Positions 1 to 10,905 of a stretch of DNA of 64,000 bases are shown here, piece by piece. The notes under the pieces were generated by a model. That model had not been told where the DNA came from, made no database searches, and saw nothing but the letters and a program-made list of their open reading frames with translations. How positions within the stretch are numbered: position 1 is the stretch's first letter; each line of letters starts with the position of its first letter. A program made the position numbers and the translations under genes. The stretch is from Arcuatula senhousia (Eukaryota > Mollusca > Bivalvia > Mytilida > Mytilidae): positions 11,359,501-11,423,500 of the forward strand of contig OZ020307.1 of NCBI GenBank assembly GCA_963971305.1, read 5' to 3'.

Positions 1-504
1 GACAATGAAGCAAAGGGTATTACATAATACCTCACCACTAAATGTGGCCAGGTATGAAAACTTAAATTTCTGAGGTAGCACAGTATTTCCAAGTTTAAGA
101 TGACACATTCTCAATTTATATCACTTTTCCCATAGACTTCTATAGTAAAATTTTGCAATACCCCACCCCGTTTTGAGACCCCCAAAATATATTTTCCCTC
201 CAACATATTGATTTTTTTATCGGGAGGATCATCTAGGAGCATGGGCCTATCAAGTCATATGATATTAAGCGATTCCGTCAATTGGTTTCTGAGAAACGCC
301 GCAGACAAGTGTTCGATAAACGCGCCCGGAAAGAAGAAAAAATAATAATAATTGGAATAATAAGAACTGAGCAAAAACAACATGTCCCCAAACTTCTTTT
401 TGGGAGACATAATTAACACTATATGAAGAATCTCGTCGAAAACCTATTAGACTCATTGATAACAAAGTAAGTGTTTTGTAATCGACTACCAGATATTTGT
501 ACCT
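1..504. other. No gene recognised
   Basis: AT-rich sequence with a short AAT-rich tract near 344-362. The reading frames here are short and show no motif that I recognise. It runs into a Penelope-like family B tail at about 505. Confidence 0.5.
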
Positions 505-559
505 GCGTTTTCGACTGGAAGTCGCGTTGTTGATTGATATTCATTTATTTTGTGTTTCC

Positions 560-887
560 ATTACAAATACCAAAATGCGGGTATAAACGGTTAATTTGGA
601 TATGCTATATATCGATATTTCAAGGAGTAACCTCTCATCAGTAGCATTTAAATCAAAACATTGGAAGGTCAAATTCCAAAACTGTTGAAAACGAAAAGTA
701 CTAAAAACCAAAACGTTCGAACAAGGAAGCCAAATCCAGCACCAAGGATATCGACCATGTGCATTGCATGGAAAGAAACCTGGTGTTTTAAACAATTTTG
801 AATTTAAAAATCGGAAATTTCAGCGACAAAAATATTAGAAATTTATGGTAAATCGTGTCAGAAAAGTCTGACGACCAGGCTTATTTT
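560..887 (-). mobile_element. R2 retrozyme-like unit inserted in a family B tail
   Basis: A single, nearly full-length R2 unit of about 328 bp on the minus strand, containing a hammerhead ribozyme at 602-647. Its other landmarks (ACACCAGGTTTCTTTCC, TGGTCGATATCC, GGTGCTGGATTT) recur in the R2 copies at 6.1, 7.8, 8.1 and 32.3 kb. It has no open reading frame of note and therefore would depend on proteins supplied by other elements. Insertion limits are inferred from the uninterrupted family B tail at 13.8 kb and are accurate to a few bases. Confidence 0.75.
602..647 (-). ncRNA. Hammerhead ribozyme, family R2, complete core
   Basis: Read on the minus strand. Stem I pairs ATGCTA (642-647) with TAGCAT (602-607), six Watson-Crick pairs. 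The CTGATGA core is at 635-641. Stem II is GAGG (631-634) with CCTT (622-625), closed by a 5-base loop. The GAAA core is at 618-621. Stem III is the self-complementary ATATCGATAT (609-618). The cleavage site follows the A at 608 (NUH rule: AUA). All conserved core bases of a type I hammerhead are present. The very short stem III suggests that it works best as a dimer. Confidence 0.88.
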
Positions 888-1009
888 ACATGTTGTCTGT
901 TTTTGTCCCGTTCTTGTTGGTGTGTACTGGTTTTGTCTCTGCCCTTTCGGACTACCCAACTGGTACCTCTGCTTTTTTCAATTCTTTTTTTAAACTGTGT
1001 TTAATCAGT

Positions 1010-1360
1010 TGTGCCAATTGTGCACTCATAGCCAAATTTTGGGTTTCTATCTCTCAGATGAATGCAGATGTTGGTTCGTCGTAGAGCTTTGTTTTTTCTT
1101 CCTTTACCGGATTTGAAACATTGAATAGGAAATTGGTACCACTGCACGACGAGTGTGCGATAGAAGGCGGAAACCGCTTACTCTTCTGGAGCACCGGAGT
1201 TCACTCTCATTACGACTAGAGTTCGCGTGGTTAGTTGATATTCAGTAGTTTTTGTGTTTCTGTGTTTTATATGTTGTCTGTGTTTTCGTCCTGTTCTTGT
1301 TTGTGTTTACTGGCTTTGATATTCGACTTCCCCATTTGTACCACAGGTTCTTTCTATAAA
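1010..1360 (+). repeat. Family B retroelement C-terminus and 3' tail fragment
   Basis: TTTCTATCTCTCAGATGAATG followed by GCAGATGTTGG and the downstream TCCTTTACCGGATTTGA, GCTTACTCTTC and GGAGTTCGCGT landmarks match 13620-13900. This is a truncated 3' end of a Penelope-like family B element. No RT motif remains. Confidence 0.75.
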
Positions 1361-2639
1361 TTCAACAATTACTATATGATAATTGTCATTAATTATAAAA
1401 TGGTTACATGTTGAATGTATCTTTAAAATCTTTATTTTATATACTTATCTATGTACAGTCAGAAAGGTGGTCAGAATGAGTCAAAAGAATATACGCTCTT
1501 CAGTAAATAAGATAGAATTTGATTCGGGATGTTTACATAGTTCATGTAACTACGGGCATTAAAAGTATATTAAAGTCATTTTCAAAATAAAATATGATAT
1601 AAAATATGTAAAATGAAATTAAATAACACCGAATTTGCATTGGTTTATTAAATATGTAACGGGAAAAAAGCAAGTTTCTTATGTTAAGCGATATTATGGG
1701 GTTTGATTTCCTTTGTGACAAAAATAATATTTTGCTTTAAAGGCATATTGTCTACGGCAAACTCATTTTTTTTTACCCCTCAATTTTTTGGTGTCAATTA
1801 GACCGAAATGCAATAAAATGAATATTGAAAAACAAATTTGCTACAAATTTTGCCTAAAAATCTGAAAAAAAAATATCCAACAGATAAGACTCCAGTCTTT
1901 CTGATCTCAAAGTCCTGAATTCGTCGCTATTGCTATATTGATAAGATATATGTTCAAAGTTGTGCTAATTTCATAAGTTATATGTAAATCCCCTTTTCTA
2001 AATATAGAATTTTCATTCATAAAATAAATGAGAGTATCTCATACACGGCTAAAAATAGCAATGGTACACTCGACTTGGCTAAAATACTTTTCTTGAACTC
2101 TGCAATAAAAAACGCCAAAATTTGTAAGGCTGTTAGAATATAACTTTTTATATAATATAATGCATGTTTTGGAAATGGAGTGATAATAAGCAAATGTTAA
2201 ATAAAGTTTTAGAAGTTGGAGGTTTATCAAGTGACGTTTGTTCGATTTGTTTAATTCTAATCGCCTCCCTTTATTAGCCTAGAAACGTTTGAGATTTGCT
2301 AATGACAAAAAAAATTCTCGGATTTCCTTAAAATTTTGACAACACAAAAAGCAAAATGGTCGTCATTTGTCAAAGTATGTAATTCGTCGCACTTACCATT
2401 ATTTTGTTTAATAACAACATGTTTGTCCCGTTTTTTAGAGTTCCGGTTATTCCTTAAAGATAATAAAATCCTTTTTTCTCACAATATTATTATTCTATGA
2501 ATTAAACATCCCAATTAAGAAAAAAGAATAAAAACTTGTCCATTCACTTGTATCCGAACTTGAAAATAAACATGACCTATATTTTATTAATCAAAGATTA
2601 AGTTGGTGATTTCAGCTCAGTGCGTCACTTAAGAATGAT
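1361..2639. other. No gene recognised
   Basis: Very AT-rich with poly-A and poly-T runs. No coding motif, tandem array or clear inverted repeat was seen. Confidence 0.5.
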
Positions 2640-4735
2640 GTGCATTTCAACTCACTTAAAAAGCGGCTAACAATGGTGTTGTGCTATGACGGAAGTATTA
2701 CCTTGACGTTTTAAACAATGAAATTACAGGCTCATGCACCTTCATCCCCGTTCAGTCTTCGGAAGCAAGTATTATTGACGATCATATCACAGCAACAACA
2801 GCACTGCGAGCAGCCCCTACACACAATAAATTACCCACTATCTACTGGATACCTAAATTACACAAAAACCCATAATAATCCCGTTTTATTTCTGCCTCTC
2901 TTAAGTGTTCTCTGACCAATATTTCTAAAGTTCTCTCTCTTTTTTTGACAACAATGAAAGAGTTTATCATTCGATACTGTAACATTTTTTTTTAAAATAG
3001 TGGCGTAAATCATTTTTTGAGTGTCAAAAATTTTCTTGATGTTTTGGACAAACTTTGAGCATTTATAAATACTTTCAAGGCAGTTGACAGCTACGATTTT
3101 TCTACTTTGTATACAAATCTTCCTCATAATCTAATTAAAAAGAAATTTGAATAGTTAATTCAATGGTGCTTTGATCAATCTAAAAGTGATTACATCGGTT
3201 CTAAAGTTTCAAAAGTATTAGGTAAATCGTTTTTCAGTAACGAAACCCATAAAAGCTATGTTAATAGGACTAACGTAGAAATGATTACTGCACTTAACTT
3301 TCTTTTAGATAATATCTACATACGTTTTGGAAAACAAATATATCGCCAAGTTATTGGTATTCCCATGGGAACCAATTGCGCCCCACTTATAGCAGATCTT
3401 TTTTTATATTGTTATGAAACACAATTTATGGCCAAACTACAAAAAGACACAAACAAACACCACCTTATTGACATTTCTAACAATATTTACTGATACTTAG
3501 ACATATCCTTGCTATTAACAATCCAAATATCTCTAACTTTATAAATGAGATCTATCCTAAAGAATTAATTCTTAATAAATCTAACTCGACCGGCGAAAGA
3601 TGTCGGTTTTTGGATTAAGATTTAAGCATTGTCAATGAAAAATTGCACACTAAAGTCTATGATAAACGTGTTGACTTTTCTTTCCCAATTGTAAACTTTC
3701 TTTTTCTTGAAGGTCATGTACCTCTAGCTCCATCTTACGGAGTGTACATTTCACAGTTAGTCAGATTTGCTCGAATTCGCAGTGGTGTTTCTGATTTTAA
3801 TGACATAATCCGTTTCATTACAGAAAAATTGCTAAAACAAGGTTATTGATACCACAATTCGTTCATAAATATGGGTATCTTACTGAAAAAATTAACTGTA
3901 CACGTCGTTTTTTATTGTAAAGGGAATATCATATCCCGATTTCTATGGAAATGTAGTTTATAAGGCACGTAAATTCAAAAACAATCCTCTTGACATGGTA
4001 ATTGGCTTACAAGATTATTAAATAAAGGACATAAATTGGAAGTTATAGTAAAATCTTTAAATTTGGCAGAAATATTGATAATTTGATAGTAACTCTAAAA
4101 CGTTAATCTTGTACTTTTTTACTGTTGTATTGTTTCAAAGCATTACAGCGATCAAATATGTCGGTTTTGTGTGATGATATAGTACTATATCATTAGTTGT
4201 TTGTAGTGTTATGTTGGATTTAGAATCGATATGTTTGATTTTTTTACATCAGTCGATAAATGCTAGCTGTCAGTAACCGTGTGTATTCTCAAGAGAGTTC
4301 CTTTACGTTTCGTTAATCTCGTATAGTAATCTTGTCTCAGGTTCTCTCTTGGTGAATTGAACTTTAATTGATTTGATTTTTAAAGTGTGTTATTTTTTGT
4401 GCTTTGACAAGATAAACAATAAGGGGAAGGTAGTTTAACCCCGCCAAATTTTATATGTGCCTGTCCTGAGCAAGGAATCTTTGTCAAAGCTTTTGTTTGT
4501 CCTTGTATCTGTTTTTTGTTTTATGTCCAGAAATGGGTCTTTCGTTGATAAGATTTGTTTGAATCTTATGTATTGTATTTTTAGTTTTGGGCCAATGCAA
4601 GACAGCGAGCAGTGACCTTTGGTCATGTTGAAGACTGCTGGCTGTTTTCTATTTATTTTTTTTTAATTGCCGTTTCTTTAATGTTTGGTTGTGTCGCTTA
4701 CACTTATTCCACATCTCTTTATCGTCTATACAAAG
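2640..4735 (+). pseudogene. Penelope-like RT element, family A copy 1 (decayed)
   Basis: This copy aligns along its length with the better-preserved copy at 14250-16478. Recognisable RT pieces appear in order: the GCGGCTAACAATG segment (AAN motif) at about 2663, IPKLHKNP-like coding near 2850, the DFSTLYTNLP motif A region near 3100, IGIPMGTNCAPLIADLF (motif B) at about 3350-3400, and YDKR..FSFPIVNF near 3660. The catalytic YLDD is damaged (a stop and one Asp lost near 3490), and many frameshifts and stops interrupt the frame. A non-coding tail of about 700 bp ends at CACTTATTCCACATCTC near 4715. Family assignment to Penelope-like elements rests on motif style. I see no GIY-YIG endonuclease domain. 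Confidence 0.72.
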
Positions 4736-5544
4736 TATCTACGGGGAGATAATATTCTGACTATGTACTTCTTTCAATATTACAATTTTTCGCGAATGTG
4801 AGCAGGATACTTAGATAAAGAAATATGGTCACTATAGTTCTGGATTCTTCATTAACACTAAATTATACTTGATTTTATTCTGCTTTAGTTTGTTTTAAAG
4901 TACATGTAGTATTAATTCACTGTATAATCGCCAAAAATTATTCTCAATTGGCTTTTCTAAATAATTAAATAGATTTACGGCTCTGAGAGCAATGCATTAT
5001 CTCCGTTCAAAGAAACAAACTATAGATACCTGTGCACAAGTGACTTTGTACCGTGACCCGTATATAAACACCTGTCTCGTGCACACTTGACATTCTTTTT
5101 CGGGAGCGTTGTAGGGTACATTTGGCTTTTTAATTCTTTAATGTGAGTGACACGTGGTTTTTATTTTCACCTCACATTTTTTCTATTTTTTTGCACTGAA
5201 TAAAATTGTTGTCATTTGTATTTCATCATGTTAAATACTAAAGTTAAATATATAGTTTTGTTTTTTCTGTCTTTTTGCCCTACGTGGTTAACACAATTTA
5301 AGGTGGTTAATAACATCATTTTGACCTAGATATCGACCAAATGAAAAGTATTAATTTTGATAAAAGAACACATATTCATTTTAAATAAACTGCGTAATAT
5401 GAAATATCATACTTTGAAAAATGCATCACATCTATTGTTTTTAGACAAATATGAATTATTTGAGTTTTGTTTCATGGTTGAAAGTTGTCAATGTTTTGGT
5501 ACATCTAGCAAGTTCTACTAACAATATCAACCTTTAGTAAATGC
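4736..5544. other. No gene recognised
   Basis: AT-rich spacer between the family A tail and the DIRS-like fragment. Some of it may be 5' sequence of the DIRS-like element, but I could not identify its reverse transcriptase there. Confidence 0.4.
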
Positions 5545-6038
5545 GTCATTCAATTATTAAATCCATTGGATTGGATTCATACAGATGCATCTTTAGAAGG
5601 ATGGAGCTGTAAATATGAATTTAGCTGGTGTAAAATGGAATGATTCTGAAAAATTCGTGCGTATAATTTGTCTTGAAGTTTTGGCCAGTTTTACTCCCTG
5701 AAGGCATTTTTGTCGATAAAAAAGCACTGCATATAAGCATACAATCAGACAATACAACAGCAGTAGCATATATTAATGATATGGGTGGAATGGCCTCAAA
5801 GTAGTTAGATAAATTAGCCATGGATATTTGGTAATGGTGTGAAAAAGAGATATCTTTATAACTGAACAATTTATTCCTTGGATAGAACTTTGAGGCTGAT
5901 TATATGTCTAGGATTTTTACAGATTCTACGGAATGGTATTTAAAAAGGGACACTTTCCAAAGGATATGTTCCCATTTCTTTTTCCAGGACATAGATCTTT
6001 TTGTCTCACGTTTAAATACTGACGTTTAAGAATTACAA

Positions 6039-6234
6039 CTTCTAAAACGCGGATATAAACGGTTTATTTGGATATGCTATATATCGATATTTTGCGGAGT
6101 AACCTCACATCAGTAGCATTTAAATCAAAACATTGGAAGGTCAAATTCCAAAACTGTTGAAAACGAAAAGTACTCAAAACCAAAACGTTTGAACAAGGAA
6201 GCCAAATCCAGCAACGAGGATATCGACCATGTGC
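6039..6234 (-). mobile_element. Truncated R2 unit inserted in the DIRS-like element
   Basis: About 196 bp of R2 sequence on the minus strand breaks the DIRS-like reading frame between the RLNTD and DFVSW segments. The heptamer ATTACAA occurs at both edges (6032-6038 and 6235-6241), consistent with a target-site duplication. The unit is shorter than the 355-bp tandem unit, so it is truncated. Confidence 0.72.
6074..6119 (-). ncRNA. Degenerate R2 hammerhead
   Basis: Stem I (ATGCTA/TAGCAT) and the ATATCGATAT stem III are kept. The core reads CTGATGT instead of CTGATGA, and CAAA instead of GAAA. Both changes hit invariant bases, so cleavage is not expected. Confidence 0.75.
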
Positions 6235-6731
6235 ATTACAAGGATTTTGTTTCTTGGTCTTTTGATCCCCAGGCAAAATAAACTGATACGTTTTCTTTTT
6301 CATGGTCCAAACTTAAGCCATATATGTTCTCCCCATTTAGTTTGATTTGGAGGATAATTCAGAAAATCATGGACGACAAATTGGAACAGGCTATATAAGA
6401 AGTGTTATTTTGGCCCACACAAAATTGCTTTTCTTCACTTTTATCTACTTTAATTTCTTTGCCAGCTAGATTACCACGCCATCGGGACCTTGTTACCATG
6501 CCTCACACAGGACTGCCTCATCAATTGTTGAAAAGACTGAATCTGACCGTGTGTCTTATATCAAAACGTCCTTGGTGTGTAAAGGAATTTAAAGAGAAGC
6601 AGCGGACGTTACCATTGCATTGTGGCGACCTTCAACACAGCGTCAATATGAATACGCGTGGAGAGAGTATGTATTTTGGTACTCTGGGAGAGACATTAAT
6701 CCCGTTTGTCTCGCCGAAAAGTGCGTCCTGA

Positions 6732-7584
6732 ATACTGTTCGCTCTATTTAAACACAAACTCTGCCGGGTTTTTTTGGCGTGAATGTAAATAAGTTTACTA
6801 ATCTTGAACGTTTGATTTAAAGGATGTTATAATTTCAATCTGGTGTTTTCTGTCTGCTTTATCGATCAAAGCAATGTCACAAAATGCTTCATTAATCATT
6901 ATTTAAGTGTCATTGTTTCTCCTAGACATCCTCATTAGTGAAGCGTTTAAATATAGCCCAAACCAGGATGGATCTACGGGTTCATGTTATGTTCAAGCAC
7001 GTTGTGGTTCTTGTTTTTTATAAGGAACAAAAACACTTAATATGTAACAAAATAAATCGGTATCACAAGAAAATTTTAATTTATATCTTACATGTTCAAG
7101 TATTAATTTCTACATAAAAGTCGGCTCAAAATTTCCAAATTTGAGGGATTTTCTTTTGGAATTTTATCATTTTATTAAATGACATACGTCCTCTGTAAAA
7201 AGATTCCATTCTTGAGAACATTTTATTTCTTAATATTTTCTTGTCATTGAACTGTGGTAATGTTAGCACAATACTTTCGATAGACATGTGGTTAAATTTG
7301 CCAAATAAATCACTTTCAACAAACATTAAGCCATAAGTTTTTGTTGGTTTTAAGCATAGTGAACACACAAACACATTGTATTAAAGAGGTTTTGAGATTT
7401 TACCAAATCTGTCGCGGTTTTCTTCCTTTATCTATTCAACCACGTGCTATTTTATACAATTCATATATCATTTACCCACTATTTCATTTTCATAATCTCG
7501 TAAAACATGTCAAATGACGATCATATTGAGATTAAAGTCAAAGTTGAGTTCTTATTTGTATTTTTCTTTGAAAGGAAAAACGAT
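6732..7584. other. No gene recognised
   Basis: AT-rich. The first part may still belong to the DIRS-like element (a weak recombinase-like translation near 6740-6930), but it is too decayed to support. Confidence 0.4.
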
Positions 7585-7784
7585 AGTGTAAAAGGGGAAA
7601 TTTTTGCGAGGGGTTTATTTTCGCTAATTTGAAATTCGCGAAAATATCCCCTCGCGCAAATTATATTCAGAAGGACCCAATATTCCCTGATTTAATAAAA
7701 CGCAAAACTAAAACCTCGCAAATGCATTTTGGTACTGTAAACGCGAAATTTAAACCACGCTAAATTATCCCCTTTTACAGTATC
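7585..7784. mobile_element. Small MITE with terminal inverted repeats
   Basis: The left end GTGTAAAAGGGGAAATTTTT and the right end (reverse complement CTGTAAAAGGGGATAATTTA) form imperfect inverted repeats about 25-40 bp long. Internal sequence is rich in TTCGCG/CGCGAAA motifs. It is about 200 bp, has no ORF, and looks like a non-autonomous DNA element. No clear target duplication was identified. Confidence 0.6.
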
Positions 7785-7882
7785 CTCGGTGCTGGATTTT
7801 GCTTTTCTGTTCGATTTAGTTTTGTTTTGAGTACTTTTCGTTAAATACGTTTGGTTTATGACCTTCGAATATATTGATTTAA

Positions 7883-7919
7883 ATGCTGCTGACGAGAGTG
7901 AAATATGCATATATAGCAT
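7883..7919 (+). ncRNA. R2 hammerhead lacking the stem II hairpin
   Basis: Stem I ATGCTG/TAGCAT (7883-7888, 7914-7919), core CTGACGA (7889-7895; position 7 is variable, so C is allowed), GAAA (7900-7903) and stem III ATATGCATAT (7903-7912). Where other copies have a 13-base stem II hairpin, this one has only GAGT (7896-7899). It is presumably inactive or much weakened. Confidence 0.75.
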
Positions 7920-8233
7920 AAGCAAATTATTCGTTTTGATACCCGATTTCGTATTTTGAAACCACTGGATAAATAACCGCCGCTGGTGGACGAGAGGTCA
8001 ACAGTGGTTATCATGGACCTGGTCGTCAGACACAAAATGTTGTTTGCGTTTCTGTCGTTGAAATTTCCTGTTGTAAAATTCAAAATAATCTAAAACACCA
8101 GGTTTCTTTCCTTGTACTGCATATGGTCGAAAACCTCGATGCTGGATTTTGCTTTTCTGTTCTAACTTTTTTTTGTTTTGAGTACTTAGCTTTCAATACG
8201 TTTGGTTTATGACCTTCCAATCTTTTGATTCAA

Positions 8234-8278
8234 ATGATGCTGATGAGTGGTTATACCTGAAATATGCATATACAGCAT
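8234..8278 (+). ncRNA. R2 hammerhead with weak stem II
   Basis: Core CTGATGA (8240-8246) and GAAA (8259-8262) are intact. Stem III is ATATGCATAT (8262-8271) and A at 8272 is the cleavage base. Stem I pairs ATGATG (8234-8239) with CAGCAT (8273-8278), with one mismatch. Stem II (8247-8258) has a mismatch and fewer pairs than the copy at 602-647. Confidence 0.75.
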
Positions 8279-8354
8279 AACAAAATTATCCGTTTTGATA
8301 CCCGTTTTGGTATCTGTATACTGTAATAGAAAACCTATGAAAAAAGTAAAATAA

Positions 8355-8440
8355 AGGTAATAACAAAATTTTCGAAATTTGAGTATCAATCCCAAAGTGA
8401 ACAGACAAAATAAGGAAGACTTTGAAGCTGACTCTCGTCC
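8355..8440 (+). repeat. Family C dispersed repeat end
   Basis: Shares the terminal landmark AAAGGTAATAACAAAAT followed by a CGAA..T motif with copies at 11498, 20093 and 51977 (plus strand) and 43495 and 46405 (minus strand). Its function is unknown. Confidence 0.55.
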
Positions 8441-8444
8441 TGAC

Positions 8445-9640
8445 TACATGCCGGCATTTCAAACTAGAGGCTCACAGGAGCCTGAATCGCTCACCTTGTA
8501 TTCGATGATACTTATAAGCTGGATATTTTAACAAAGGACTGCTACTCTGTGGAATTATCAATTTCAATATTCTAAGGGAAACAACTCCTATCAACAAAGG
8601 TCTTACAACTTTGACCCCATTACATAATTTTTAGATCTTTGTGTGCTTAACCATATGCAATCTAAATTTTTCAAATATCTTGAATAGCTTTAAGATATTA
8701 GTCTAAAAAGAGCAAAATTTGAAAAAAACCCAAAAAGGGCAAGAACTCCTACAACCATTATCAGATCTTCTTCAAAACTTCAGGGCAGGTAGATCTTGAT
8801 GTGCTGATCATCATTACCTAAACAGAATTTTAATATATGTTACCATTTTTGAGCAATTTGCAAAAACCTGCAATTTACCCTGATGTTTTATTTTTAGCCA
8901 TGGCGGCCATGTTTTTTGTCGAATCAAAATTTCGAAGGAATATTTTGTAGACCATATATCACAGAACAACCCTACCAAGTTTCATTTCATTAGGCCAAGT
9001 GGTTTCAGAGAAGAAGATTTTTGAAAAGTTGAACAAAAAGCTGTGAAAATGGTCAATTTTTACAATCCAAGGGGTATAACTCCTAAAGGAACGATCCTAC
9101 AACTTTGACTCTGTTACAACTTTTGTAGATCTTGATGTGCGTAGTCATATGCAATTTAAATTTTTGAAATATCTTTTATAGTTTTCTAGATATAGGGCTA
9201 AATAAGTGAAAAAAATGAAAAAAATCCAGAAAAAGGGCAATAACTCCTTCATCAGTTGTTGGATCTTCTTGAAAATTTCTGGGCAGGTAGATCTTGAGGT
9301 GCTGATCACTTTTCCCTTCTGCCAGAATTTTAATATCTGTTACGGTTTTTGAGTAATTTGCAAAAAACTGCAATTTACCCCTATGTTCTATTTTTAGCCA
9401 TGGCGACCATGTTTTTTGTCGAATCAAAAATTCGAACGATAATTTTGTAGAGGACATACTACAAAACAACCCTACCAAGTTTCATTACATTTGACTAAGC
9501 GGTTTCAGAGAAGAAGATTTTTGAAAAGTTGAACGACGGACGACAGACGACAGACGATGGACGACATACGACGGACGACGGACGACGGACGCCAAGTGAT
9601 GGCAAAAGCTCACATTGCCTTCGGCAAGGTGAGCTAAAAA
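8445..9640 (+). repeat. Dispersed repeat with internal duplication, ending GGTGAGCT
   Basis: Starts near GCTCACAGGAGCC...CTCACCTTG and ends CTTCGGCAAGGTGAGCT, so its ends are a short inverted pair. Inside, two related subunits (about 8560-9060 and 9060-9540) share GGCAAGAACTCCT/GGCAATAACTCCT, GGGCAGGTAGATCTTGA, GTGCTGATCA, CCATGGC and GTTTCAGAGAAGAAGATT. The tail is a GAC-rich simple repeat (9535-9592). The minus-strand frame at 9176-9478 lies inside this repeat and resembles no protein that I know. Confidence 0.7.
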
Positions 9641-9816
9641 GTTAATTTCATTCAATTATTATCACTTTCAGGTTTGTATCTCCTTTACGTCTGGTTCTCA
9701 AAAAAGTTTTAGAGTTAGTTTATTTGTTTGTTTATATCGGAAAATCAAGCCTACCACAACAGAACTTACGGGGAGAAATGTAGCATTTTCACCATACAAT
9801 GTAGTTATTATCAGTC

Positions 9817-10905
9817 TAATATCTAGTGGTATTCAATTATCTCCCCTCCGGAAAAAAGTTAATGTGTTTTTAAATTTAAACGATGACAACAACGATGGCG
9901 ACAGCATGTAAACAATCTTCAACTTTAATTTATTGCGCATGGACCTGACTACTATCATATACGTTGGACATGTCATGTTATTTAAGAATCTTTTCTGTTG
10001 CGTAAACAGTTATTTATAAGGTCAACAAAAGTGCATCTTTTAACAAATCGAGTGAAACTTGCTGGACGTTGGAAAAAATTAAAATGTCAACTCAACCTTA
10101 AAAAAATCACACAAGGCGTAATACCTGCAGTACATTCTCGAAATTTGTGGGAATGTTAGATTATTACCTTTTCTTACGACAGATATTAGTTTGGAAATAA
10201 TATTTTACTGTTATCACTTAACGATCCATTTGAATTCAATGTGTTACTATGAAAAACTTCCAAGGGACACAACCAAGTTCTATCTTTCATTAATAATAAA
10301 CATGATAAAAGGGAGGCATTCCTATTTTTAAAACAGATGACTGAAGATTGAATTGGACATTTAATCCAATACAATGCAAATTCACATGTTGTTGATCCCA
10401 ATTTACGGACACCGGTCAAAAAGGTAAACATGTTCTATGACGTAATCAAATTCAACAGGTAAATCGTGTACTTTTAAGAAGAAGGTTGTCAAGACGGACT
10501 AGAAAAAGGGCCTTTTTCATAATTTTATTTTGGCTTAACCTCTTGCAGTACATGTCTGAAAATTTGAAGATAGAAAGATATACATTTCAAGAAATAGTGT
10601 ATTTTTTTTCTATGTTTTATATAAACGTTAAGGTTGTGCGATCAATTTCAGTTCAACCGTATGCATTTTATAAATATTCACATAATTACATGCATTATAA
10701 ATGTAATTTGTTACCTTTATGAACTCTTTTTAAATCAGAATAGTTTATTTAAACAACATAACTTTAAATGGAATGAACTTTTTTGCTAAAAAGAACTTTT
10801 AATTCACTTGACAACCAGGATAAACATTCGAATGGACTTTCCTATCTTTTCCGATGAAGAGCTCTCATTCTATTGTTTAAATACCACCGGTTTTCGGACT
10901 GATTA
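9817..10905 (+). repeat. 1.1-kb dispersed repeat D, copy 1
   Basis: Begins with TCTAATATCTAGTGGTATTC and ends with CCACCGGTTTTCGGACTG. Copies occur at 30809-31897 (inverted) and 62820-63828 (same strand). Shared internal landmarks include TAATACCTGCAGTACATTC, TTCCAAGGGACACAACC and GACTTTCCTATCTTTTCCG. No conserved ORF is present. It could be a non-autonomous DNA element or part of a larger element. Confidence 0.7.

Larger units (their letters stand above)
505..990 (+). repeat. Family B retroelement 3' tail, split by an R2 unit
   Basis: Bases 505-559 match the tail seen intact at 13790-13850 (GTTGTTGATTGATATTCA, then TTTTGTGTTTCCAT). The same tail resumes at 888 with TGTTGTCTGTTTTTGTCC and runs on through TTTCGGACT. 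The intervening 560-887 is a minus-strand R2 hammerhead unit. The intact copy at 13.8 kb shows what the uninterrupted site looked like. Confidence 0.75.
5545..6731 (+). pseudogene. DIRS-like retrotransposon fragment (RNase H to C-terminal RT region)
   Basis: The translation begins with an RNase H start (DWIHTDASLEGW near 5567), then SDNTTAVAYINDMGG near 5745, a region like EADYMSRIFTDSTEW near 5890, and DIDLFVSRLNTD near 6000. It resumes at 6241 with DFVSWSFDP, then IMDDKLEQAI, FWPTQNCFSSLLSTLISLPA and LPRHRDLVTMPHTG to about 6731. This order is characteristic of the RT-RNase H region of DIRS-type (tyrosine-recombinase) retrotransposons. There are several in-frame stops and frameshifts, so it is dead. 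A possible recombinase N-terminus follows, but no catalytic recombinase residues can be seen. The two halves are separated by an R2 unit. Confidence 0.75.
7785..8330 (+). mobile_element. R2 retrozyme-like tandem dimer
   Basis: Two R2 units lie head to tail: the CTCGGTGCTGGATTTTGC landmark at about 7787 recurs as CTCGATGCTGGATTTTGC at about 8138, a spacing of about 352 bp. Each carries a hammerhead (7883-7919 and 8234-8278). Predicted cleavage after 7913 and 8272 would release a 359-nt RNA. Head-to-tail dimers of short ribozyme units are the expected genomic form of retrozymes. Confidence 0.78.

Noticed and set aside
9176..9478. 100-residue minus-strand frame
   Set aside because: Lies in one subunit of a duplicated dispersed repeat. 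The sister subunit does not keep the frame and no domain is recognised.
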